Assembly (NCBI RefSeq): GCF_003473485.1 | Contig: NC_053043.1 | Location: 9,124,001 to 9,188,000 of the forward strand | DNA: 64,000 bases | Direction of reading: 5' to 3' | Source of the DNA: Medicago truncatula | Lineage: Eukaryota > Streptophyta > Magnoliopsida > Fabales > Fabaceae | Position numbers and translations under genes: made by a program | Part shown: in pieces, positions 1-10,500 of the stretch | How the letters are laid out: each line of letters opens with the position of its first letter | How positions within the stretch are numbered: the stretch's first letter is position 1 | Notes under the pieces: generated by a model | Told to the model about the DNA's origin: nothing | Databases searched by the model: none | Seen by the model: the letters and a program-made list of their open reading frames with translations, nothing else

Positions 1-358
1 TTATTTTTTGGATAACACTTGATGTAAATGTTCTGCACACACTAATACACATGTATGTGTGTATGTTATGTCGGAATTGGATTCCCTAATGTAACAGCGT
101 CACACAACTCCCAGCCGTTTGATCTGGATCTTTGACTGATATCATTTTACCGCATGACACTAACTGTGTGATTATGTTGAATTAACGGCCGTGATTAACT
201 ATTGCTTTAAGTTCAAATACCAAATAGATTACATTCTTTTTACCTGATTCAAATTGTTGTTTCGTATTTGTTTCCAGTCACCAGTGTTGTTGTCAAGTGT
301 TAGCATTGTTATTGTCAAACCTGTATCAATCCATTAATTGACCACTTTTGTTGTGCAG

Positions 359-1962
359 TTCACTTTTGGGCACCTGCATTTAAGTGGGGTATCACCGTTG
401 CCAATGTTGCTGATTTTACAAAACCAACTGAGAAGATTTCCTATCCTCACCAAATAAGTATGTGCATGCATATAGAACTGCACGTAGTGTTATCTATTGC
501 GAACTTCTCTCTGTCACACACACCTGCACACCTTTTTGCTCGTTATTAGAGATGTAAAAGTTAGTTAAATATTAGTTAGGAGTTAGTTAGTCCAATTGGC
601 TATATGATGGATATTCATCACTGAAAGGGATTGAAATTGGGAAGTACATAGCGTCAGAGATATTCACGTTGGGTACAATTGGACCAACTAATCTAACTAA
701 TATAGTAATATGTAACTAACTTATACATCTCTAATACTCTTCATTCACCCTTGTGAAAAATGTGTATTTGTGGATTCTCTGAAAGGAACAGACATGTGCA
801 AGTGAATGAATTTACGGAATGCTGAGTATTCAAGTTGCAAGCAGCTTTTAACATATATTCTCTTGTATTGGGTTTTATTTCGATCTATGCGTTGCTGATT
901 CCTTTTGTTTTCAACACAGCTGTCATGGGTAGCGGATTTATTTGGGCGCGTTACAGCACTCAAATCATTCCGGTAAGTTTTATATTTTCAAAGACAGATT
1001 ACTTTTAAATAGTTCGTGAAATATTGAAAATTTAGTGGATTGAGGATCATCTACAGAGTATGTGTGCATGATTCTGATTTATCGTTGCATTATCTCTCTT
1101 GCAAGAGTATGACATACTCAACTTGTAAGATTTTATAACATCAATTAGACTATAACACGGTACGTGTAATATACAATGCAGTAAATAATTTTTGGCTTTA
1201 TCTTTTTCTTGATAATCTTTGGTTTTTCTTAGACTTAATCCTTACTTTTGTTTACATTATCTGATTTTCGATCGTTACTAATCAGCTCTCTCATTGTATA
1301 CATGTTTGCCTGCCAAAAAATTAAAACCTTATGTTGAAGTTAGTGTTAAAATAGAGTATTATTTTGTTGCAAAACTATTACTAAATGAACTTTTGTTTAC
1401 GCGATATAATTTCCCATGTTCCTGATATGTTAGTGGCAACTACTTCCAATTTTGCAGAAAAATTGGAACCTTGTTTGCGTAAACCTTACAATGGCAGGAA
1501 CTGCCTTATACCAAATCTCGCGCAAGTATCAGTAAGTGATACTTATCAATATTTCTGTTAAATTTTTGTGAGATTGCTTTTTGCTACTTTGTTATTCGAT
1601 GTTCATGGGCTGAAAAATATGTTGTTGATGAGGTTAGGTTGGCCTTTACTAGGCCAACAAATATTTGGAACATCAAAACACTATTTTTAATCAGTAATTA
1701 TAAAGTTTATTTTCTTTGAGAGGATTGGATTGAATTTATCATAAAATCATATTTTGACATTTTTCCTGACAATATACAATTACAATGTCAAGTGAGAAAC
1801 TTCCTTCTTTTGTAGATTAACCTTGTGTGTAGCCATTGATATATTTTTGTGTTATGGATTTTGGCACTGTTTTGTACCTCCATGGTGGTGATACGTATAT
1901 TAACTTGTGATCTACTTCTCAGGCATGATCATTCCTCAAAGGAAATCGTAGCAAAAGAATGA
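359..1962 (+). CDS. MPC2: Mitochondrial pyruvate carrier, MPC2-type, upstream tandem copy (5' partial)
   Basis: Subunit of the inner mitochondrial membrane carrier that imports pyruvate into the matrix (UPF0041/MPC family). Four coding exons join in frame: 359-457, 920-972, 1458-1531 and 1923-1962, with lengths 99, 53, 74 and 40 nt. All have GT-AG borders, and the lengths equal exons 2-5 of the complete copy downstream. The spliced product shows the family motifs HFWAPAFKWG, ARYSTQIIPKNWNL and AGTALYQISRK and ends in a short charged tail. Exon 1, about 18 residues, should lie upstream of the window. The frame is open throughout, so it may be functional. It has diverged clearly from its neighbour, for example PTEK for PPEK, VMGSGFIW for VTATGLIW and CVNLTMAGTA for AVNVAMAGTG. 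A pseudogene cannot be excluded without exon 1. Confidence 0.82.
549..731. mobile_element. MITE-like inverted repeat in intron 2 of the upstream MPC copy
   Basis: The two ends are inverted copies: the start reads GAGATGTAAAAGTTAGTTA and the end is its near reverse complement, finishing in ACATCTC. Inner arms also pair around a CCAATTGG-like core. It is 183 bp and absent from the equivalent intron of the downstream copy. Flanks are TTA and TAA, not a clean direct duplication, so I do not assign a superfamily. Confidence 0.55.
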
Positions 1963-3397
1963 CGACGAAGAATTTGAAAATAAATTATTTGGAGTATGAT
2001 GCCCCAATTAAGTGGGACACATACAATTCATACATTGAACGAATGTGTTGTCGTATGATTCAACTAATAAGTGGTTAGAAGTAGTTATTAGTTAGTAACT
2101 AGTAACTACTATGTTTGTTAAGAGTTAGTTAGTTGGCTTGTTATACAAGTTACAAATCAAGGATATAAATACTTATATCAATGTATTATGTGAATTACTC
2201 TGTTCACAAATCACAAGTAAATCGCTGCCTTAACATCTAGAGATATCCCCAAATAAAATGATAGCTAATCGAGGAGGAGTAGTTGTCCTTGAATCCTCTT
2301 ACACGATATCATAAAACATATTTTTAGTAAATGAGATTAAATATAGGGTTTGTTTGTTATGGATTAAAAAAGAAGTAATATTGACATTCAATTTTGTTTT
2401 CTCAACAAACAAAAAAATTCAATAATTTTGAGATTATTTTTCAGAGAATTATAAAAAAAATACATAATCAATTTTGTGTTTATCGTAATAAAAATACTTC
2501 TTAAAAAACCAATTATGTTTGTTTGGATAAATAAAAGGAATTTTTTTTATTACAAAATTACATCCATCTTTTGATTCTTATTTTCTCTCTTCTCTAAAAA
2601 AATCTATAAATTGGAAAACTACTCTTAATAGTTTTTCATTTCAAATTGTTTTTAGATTTTGATTTATTTTTTTTAAAGTTGTAACAAAAGGATTAGATAC
2701 TTTTTAAACTGATTTTTTTTTATTTTAAAAATATATATTTTCTTATAAAAGTTTTATAAATGATATATTTTTCATATAAAAGTTATAATAAACGGTCTAA
2801 TTATGTTCGTTTGTTACATATTACGATAAAAATGACTTAAGCATTTGATAATTTGACGATTATTTTTTAGTTATTTAAAAATAATCTAAACTATTTCGTG
2901 TTTGTTCAACGAAATAAAAACTACTTTTTAAAAAAAGAAGTTATTTGTTTGTTTATATACAATTATATAAAAGAGATTTTTTATTATAAAACTACTTTAA
3001 TCTCTTCGCAATTCTTTTATTTCTCCTCTAAAAAGGATTTCTTGATAAAAAAAACTATCAAATAATAAAAATGAGATGTCAAATGATTAGAATGAACATG
3101 CTACTATTTTCCTTGTATTCTCTTTTTTTTTTTTTGTGATAGATAGATGAAATGGCAAAACCATTATAAACTCGCCTAAATAAGAATTGTGCCTAAAAAA
3201 AATTAAGAAAACAATTGTATTGTCCTAAATAATAGTAATAAATAAATAAGAATTGTACCTAAAAAAATTACGAAAACAAATAATATTTTTTACGGAAAAA
3301 AAAAGCAAATAATATAATTTGTAAGTGGTGGTAGACTGGTAGCTGAACCCAAATCGAATTCCCCTTTCAATCGAAGAGAAGAAGAACGATTCATTTC
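1963..3397. other. Intergenic and promoter region between the two MPC copies
   Basis: No open coding segment is visible. The part at about 2050-2290 has a TATA-like motif (GATATAAATAC) and GTTAG-rich sequence that reminds me of a small Ty1-copia long terminal repeat, but I see no clear TG...CA ends. From 2330 to 3330 the DNA is very AT-rich with repeated, decayed phrases such as 'tttgtttg' and 'aaaactac', typical of old MITE debris. The basal promoter of the downstream gene should lie just before 3360. Confidence 0.4.
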
Positions 3398-6318
3398 ATG
3401 GCGACTTCAAAGCTTCAAGCTTTTTGGAATCATCCAGCTGGTCCCAAAACCAGTGAGTTACTTCGTTTTTTCATTCTTTTCTTATCCTTTCATGTTTTTG
3501 TTAATCAATTCGTCGTTTTCCCTTTGTTACGCCACTTCCGATCTTATATATGTATAACAGTTATTGGATTTAGATCTCTGATTATTTATTTATTTTGCAC
3601 AAGTAGATCTCTGATTATTGATTCATTACAAGTCAATTTTTAATTCGTAAGCTAAGATTTTTTTTTTCAGTTAACTTAATTTGACTTTTGATTGCTTTGT
3701 AAAAAATGGGTCTTTTTTAGGGTTGCAAAAATGGTTCATTCTTCAATTTTACAGTTATTTTGCTTGTTATGTGTATTGTGATGGCCTGTGATATAAGTTA
3801 ATAATAAACCAATAAGTTAGTCTCTGACTTTGTAGGACGCTCTCAAAGAGGTCCTAAGATTATGGCATATTATAGAAATACAGTAAATGTGTACTTTGTA
3901 TGAACATTCAGCGCTATTGAGCTATCATGAGAGAAGCCATGAGAGACAAACTAGGGTTGAGAGCTCTGACCTAATGGGACAGTCAGGATATATAATCTCC
4001 TCTCTCTTTGGTGCTTATATATATTGACTATCCCATTAGGTCAGATTACACTCATACACTTTGATCGTATCAGGAAGGGAGAGAAGAGCTCTCAACCCTT
4101 GTTTGTCTCTCATGGCTTCTCTCATGATAGCTCAGTAGCCTTGAATGATCCATCGATCATACAAGTACACATTTATTGTATTTCTATAATATGCCATAAC
4201 TTTGTATCTATGAGATTGGTCATCTTTGTTTGATATTCCAACATTTGATTCTATTAAAATGCCAAGTTGGTCCCTATATTTAACCATTTTTACCAATTAA
4301 ATCCCTATGTTTTACCCACGTTTTAGCAATTTGGTCTCTATATTTAACCACGAACTATCAATTTGGTTCCTAACATTACTATTGAATTTGGATCCTGACT
4401 ATAAAGACTACTATGAGTTAAATTTGACAGATGCGGAGACATTTTTGAAATAATCATAATCTCGAGGACCTATTTGAGAACACACTACAAAGTTAGGGAC
4501 GGATTTGGTGGTTTACTCAAAAAGTTGATGAAGATGTATATATGTTCTTCACACATATTACTTTAAGTACAAGTACCAAATAGATTACATTTTCACCTGA
4601 TTCAAACTGTTGTCTCTTTCCAGTCACCAATGTTGTTTTCAAGTGTTAATATTGACATTGTGAAGCTGTAATCGATGTATAAATTGACCACTTATTTTGT
4701 GCAGTTCACTTTTGGGCCCCTACATTTAAGTGGGGTATCAGCATTGCCAATATTGCTGATTTTGCAAAACCACCTGAGAAGCTTTCCTATCCTCAACAAA
4801 TAGGTATGCGCATGCATGTACTGATTTCGCTCATCCTTTTGAAAATGTGTATTTCTGAATTCTTTGAAAGGAGCAGGCATGCCCAAGTGAATGAATAATG
4901 GAATGCTGAGCATTCAAGTTGCAAGCAGTTTTAGTATATATTCTCATCTATTGGGTTTTATTTACAGATATGCATTGCTGATTCCTTTTCTTTTTGACAC
5001 AGCTGTTACAGCTACTGGACTTATCTGGTCACGTTACAGCACAGTAATCACTCCAGTAAGTTTTGTTTTGTTTTTTTCAAAGGCAGATTACCTTTAACTT
5101 GTTCATGAAATATTGAAATACTAGTGGTCTGAAGATCATTTGTGGACCTTCTGTGCAAGCAAAGTTTTATATAGTTTCACTTTATTACCTTCATCACTAT
5201 AAGTGATGTGTGCATAATTCGGGATTGTAGTTGCATTATCTCTCTTGCAAGAGTATCACATACTCAACTTGTAAGATTCTGTAACATCAATTAGACTATA
5301 ACATGGTACATGTAATATGCAATGCGGAATCAAAACTTGGATTCCTGTTTTTTTGTTGCTTAGTTAAGCCATGTGATAAATAATAGTTTTCTTTAATCCC
5401 TATTGTTGTTTGCATTATCTGAATTTTTATCGTACACCAATCAGCTCTCTCAGTATATATGTGTGCCTGCCAAGAAATAAAAACCTTAAAACCTTATGCT
5501 ATGGTGGTGTTAAAATAGAGTATACAAGAATTTTAACCTCGGTTAACACAGCAACATTTTGTTACTACTTTGTTACAAGACAATTAACTAAATGAACTTT
5601 GGTTCACTGATCATAATGGCTGGAGAAAATAAGAGTAGGAAAATTGAGAACTACTAAATGGATTACTTTCTGCATATTATTGAAAGTGTAATTTTCTTAG
5701 TTTCTGTGGCTATACAATTTTCCATAATCCTGACATGTTAGTTGCAACTACTTACGATGTTGCAGAAAAATTGGAACCTTTTTGCCGTGAACGTTGCAAT
5801 GGCAGGAACTGGCCTATACCAACTGTCACGCAAATTGCGGTAAGTGATATTTATCAATGTTTATATTAAGTCTTTGTGAGATTGCCATTTGCTACTTTAT
5901 GATTCAATGTTCATGGGCCCAAAAGTACGTTGTTGATGATATGTTAGTTTGGCCCTTCCCGGGCCCAAAAATGGGAAACTCAAAACACTATTTTTAATCA
6001 AGTTTATTTTCTTTAGTGGGTTTGATTAAATTTATCATAAAATCAGGGTTTGATTGAATTTATCATAAAATCAAATTTTGACATTTTTCTTGAAAATCCT
6101 AAAGAGCAGCGTAGAAGGACAAAATACACAATTACAATGTCAATTGAAAAGCTCTCTTTTATGTAGTTTAACCTTGTGTGATAGCCATGATATATTTTGG
6201 TGATGTTGCAAAGATTGATTTTGACACTATTTTGTATCTCCATGCTGATATGTATCTTACTCATTATCTACTTCCCAGGCAAGATTATTCGTCGGAGAAG
6301 GCTGTAGAAAAAGAATGA
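3398..6318 (+). CDS. MPC2: Mitochondrial pyruvate carrier, MPC2-type, complete downstream copy
   Basis: Inner-membrane subunit that, paired with an MPC1-type protein, imports cytosolic pyruvate for oxidation. Five exons, 3398-3452, 4705-4803, 5003-5055, 5766-5839 and 6279-6318, join to 321 nt and 106 aa, the usual family length. All borders are GT-AG. The N-terminus MATSKLQAFWNHPAGPKT (1-18) is typical of plant MPC2-type proteins. HFWAPTFKWG lies at 20-29, SRYSTVITPKNWNLF at 61-75 and AGTGLYQLSRK at 82-92; the hydrophobic stretches around these form the expected two or three membrane helices. It ends in a charged tail (EKAVEKE). It lies about 1.4 kb after a diverged tandem copy in the same orientation. 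Intron 1 carries a long hairpin. The family is certain; assignment to one Arabidopsis paralogue is not. Confidence 0.95.
3861..4200. repeat. Long imperfect inverted repeat (hairpin) in intron 1 of the MPC gene
   Basis: The left arm at about 3861-3990 and right arm at about 4018-4200 are reverse complements. Matching blocks include the TATGGCATATTATAGAAATA region against its complement at 4180-4199, GCTATCATGAGAGAAGCCAT, CAAGGGTTGAGAGCTCT and GACCTAATGGGA. The loop is only about 30 nt. The right arm has an extra segment of about 40 nt. It could be a MITE or a small-RNA-producing hairpin, and the intron would be transcribed through it. Confidence 0.75.
4261..4520. repeat. Decayed MULE/foldback-type repeat fragment in MPC intron 1
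   Basis: Phrases such as 'ttggtccctatatttaacca' recur in variant form three times between 4265 and 4370, and 'gttagggac' appears inverted near 4490. These phrases are common in long-TIR foldback elements like the one at 20.8 kb. No clean ends are visible. Confidence 0.35.
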
Positions 6319-7574
6319 TGACGGAGAATTTGAAAATATCAAGTTATTGTGTACTTGGAGCTTGATACCTGGATTGTAATTTTCATGTTGAACATATATT
6401 TGAAATATCATTTTGGGAAAAAATAATGAATAGATTTTAAAACCTCCCTTTTGCCGTAACTCAACCCTTTTTTATTATTATTATTATTATTATTTAACAG
6501 CAGTAACTCATCCCTTGTTGTAAGTCTTTGCAATAATTATCAAGTTAAGACCTGTGCTTTTGAAGGAATGTCACACCTCCAAACATTTTTCAATACTTGG
6601 ATCCAAATGGTGATTACTCTTAAGAGAAAGAGAAAGAGAAAGCAAATGATTATTCACCGTAAAACACTCATCAATACTAACTTGAAAACAATCTGAGCAA
6701 AACCACCTATCATCGTACCACAATTACCAACTCCCCACATACACAAAATTAGAGCTTTTTTTATCAACCCCATTTATTCAAATCCCCATCCCCATACTTA
6801 AAAGAACGCATGTCATGCCAAATAGCATCTTTATCACGTAAACATCGCCAAATCCAATTGGGTAAAAGAAATTATTAAATACTATCAAATTCTTCACACC
6901 AAACCCACCTTAAAACTTTGCTAAACAAACGAAGTCCCACCTACCTCCCTTCACTATTTTCACCACACTAAAATAGAAATGGAGCAAGAGAATCTCTTCG
7001 TTTAAACCCTAAATAAAATCAGTGGATGATGAAACATTACAGTGTGGATTACCGAAACAAGTCAAAACCAGTAATTGTGTAAAGTGCCTGTTACATTTCA
7101 ATGCTTAAGTAGTATACAGATACCATTAGATCTCTAACACAATGTAATCTTGGTAGAAGGTTCAACTATAATATGGTTATAAGGCACCAATAGCACAATT
7201 TCATAAGTTAGGTTGTTTGATTTTCTTTTAAAAAAACAATCAATTTCAGCTACGCATGATTGTAGCTTCCAAGTCCCATAATATTCTGTCGAAATAAGTA
7301 TCTGGGAAAAAATTCTGCTCAATGATTGGAAAATGTATATCATATGTTCCTGCATTACATATTCTAATCAGACCAGCAAGGACATTGAAGAATAATAAAA
7401 CATACAATGGGCATATGCCAATATGCCACTACAACAATCCAACCTAAAACAGCTAGGGAGTCAATATCTAGCCAGAGTGAAAATTCACTTCTGCAGGCCA
7501 ATATAAAGACTGAATCACTTAGAATCATGAGGCCACCCTGTTCATGTCTCAGTACCACTTGAGTTCGCCTTGAG
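6319..7574. other. Intergenic region between convergent genes
   Basis: Holds the 3' ends of the MPC gene (+) and of the unknown-protein gene (-). A (TTA)n microsatellite lies at about 6473-6494. I see no further gene. Short open stretches here have no coding character. Confidence 0.5.
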
Positions 7575-10500
7575 TTACTGACCATCTGTAGGTTGATTAG
7601 TTTTTGAATCAGAATCTTGATCTTCATCATGTGATGTCAAACCCAAACTCAAATCCAAACTTTCATTGAGATCTTGGCGTACTACCTGATTTTTGTCCTG
7701 AGGCTGAAATATAAAGTCCTCATTATAAATAATAAAGGTAATAAAAGGAAATTAGAACAAATAGCTCGCTAGTGACTGCTGTGAACTTCAATTGAGTTGG
7801 TCACAGGTGCGACAAATTTGAGACATGTAGATTACTATTTACATGAAAATAATTTCAAAACTACAATTTTCAAATTGTGTAATGCTTGTGTGAACCATAA
7901 AACTTGTCCAAAGTCTAAAATGACAGACGAGCCATTTAATTTTTTTATTGAGCAAGTTGAAACAATAACAGAGAAAAAGGAAAAACTATGCCCTGATTAC
8001 TTTTGGAAAACATTTCCTGTTTCAATTTTCTAAAATTTATGTTTATTTTAAATTGCTAACAAGGAGATGGAAGAATTATGTATTATTGTATTAAACAATT
8101 GTGATAGAGAGAAGATGGAAGGCAAGCTAGGAAGACTGCATTGAAAACAATATTTTGACATTTCGAAAAAAAAAAACTGAAAATGCTAGATCTAGATCTA
8201 TTTTCAAATATCGTAAAAGAAAATGGTGTGAAAAATGTTGGATCTATATTCTCTTATATTGATTAGTTGAAGTGATATTAAAAACAGAAACACGATAAAT
8301 AAATGGGCCCTAACGTCTCAGTATGATGGCCCCTAATGCATCAGACAGAATACAGTAAGAAAGTTGAGGAGGACAATCACTATTCCCTCCAATCTTCAAA
8401 CAGTCGTCAAAAGAAGATGTGCTGTGATGATTACTGACAAAAGTTTTTTTAGGAATGACAGCATAAATTTTCTTAAGAACCGTTTAGTTTAAGAAAACAT
8501 ATGTTGTCATTAATAAACACAAGAATATCTCCTTATCTTTAATTTATTCTTGATTTTAAATGTGTCCAAGAAATGGTGAAAGCAACATTTTAGTGTCTTT
8601 TCATCATTTCCCACCATTCAAACTTTTAAAAAGAAACAAATGATTATTTCCATGGAAAAGATAGAAACTTCTCTCAAAATAAGCATGTCCTGATTCTAAC
8701 TACAAAAATAGTTCCCTTTTATCAATCTAAGTCGCCATTGAGTTGGATGTGAGCTGCAGTTATTACATTCTACAAAAATTCATGGTATTGGTATGTAGAT
8801 AAACATGAAGTAAATGAAGAGGCAAGCAAGGGTTTACCTCGCTTTCTTCCATTGGGACATCATTTATATCAGGTTTTTCATCCAAAGTCTCATTCTTGCT
8901 GGTTGGTTCTGCTGCACTTGAATCAGCCTCTATTGGATTAGATTCATCTTCAACCTTTTCGGCAACCTCATCTTCGGTAGCCTCGTTTTTCTGCTCCTCT
9001 AGTACAGCAACCTACATCATCAGATAGTCCAGATTACAACCATGTCATTGCCTTCCCAATCCCCATACTATTGAACATGATATATTAATTTATGATCATC
9101 CACCCAGATTATCAGCATCAAAACGAGAAATTATGAAATGATTTATCGTGGTGAAAATGTGAAAGTGTAACGAAGTTGACTTCAAGTTCCAGGCATAACA
9201 GAATAGATCAGAGACCAAATAGATCACGGAGTACAAAATTACTGAAGAGTGAAGGATGGTGGGACTGGGCCCCCTCGTTGGAGCTGGATAAAGCTCATCA
9301 GAGTTGGGTTCACTTACCTTGTAGACCTGTTGGATTCATTGCAGCCTTGCAAAGATATGCTGGGAGCTGTCAGGTTCAGACTCAGTACAACACCGCCCCT
9401 TGTTTATAGATGAGTTCATATGTTGAGATGCTAGATCCATCTATGGAGACAAGTGCTACAACTGTGAGGTTAATGATTGGGTTTTTTAAAAAACACTACC
9501 ACTGTCATTGTATTGTACTCATACTTGTGACTCTATACGAGCCTATCCAAGTCTACCACAGAAGCAACTTTTTGAGTTAACTCAATTAAGATACCTAGTA
9601 TTGTAAAGTTATATGATTCAAAAATTGACAACTATGGATGACTATAGCTCTGATCAACAAATGTGTTTGAGGGGTACATAAAAAAAGACCGTTGAAGGTT
9701 GCACAAGACATTTCCAACATAAGTGTTATTTTCCCAAGGGAACACTGAGGTAGTGTTTGATAAGTGTGTTAAACAAGGATGGGACATATATGTTTTTTCT
9801 TGGTAGATGGAAGGAAGACATGGAAACATATATGTTTGACGCTTTACACGTAAATTAGAATGGGAAATGAAGTTTAAAAGTGGTACGTTTTGATTCCACT
9901 AAATGGATTACTGAGGAGTTGACCAAAGAGAACAAAACAGAATATTCCATTATGTTCGGTCTTGGTATATGCCGAGCACTGTCGAAAAAGGTAAAAATCA
10001 ACAACAGTACTGCACAACAATTCCAAAGGGTTAGGTATATGGTCATTGTCCGACTATTTTTTAGAAAACAAAATTATGACAGCATCATTGTGTCAATAAC
10101 TCAATTTTAAATCCTATCAGAGATGCAAAGGCAAACCACTATATTTAGATCTAACAAACGCAAGTGCATCGGGACAATTAAAAGTAGACAGAACACCCTC
10201 AAGACTTTTAGAACATCAATTGGTCCTCGATTACTGCCATTTAACATTAAAATAGCCAAAAAATTATTGTTTACCAATCAAATTCATGACATTTGAAGAC
10301 TTAATTGATATTGCTAATTGACTAAATTGAGGGTTTACAGTTAATTGTACGGTTATGTTTGTCTTATCACTACAATACAATATTGCCTGATATAACAACA
10401 GAACAGACAAAAAAAGTTTACCCAAGATGGTCAGCAATCCATGCTAAAGATGTATTAAACAAATAACCATATACCAACACAACGGAGAGATCAGTATCTC

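Noticed and set aside
2050-2290. Solo LTR upstream of the MPC gene
   Set aside because: TATA-like and GTTAG-rich sequence is suggestive, but no TG...CA ends or 5-bp duplication could be found, so it is only mentioned in the intergenic entry.
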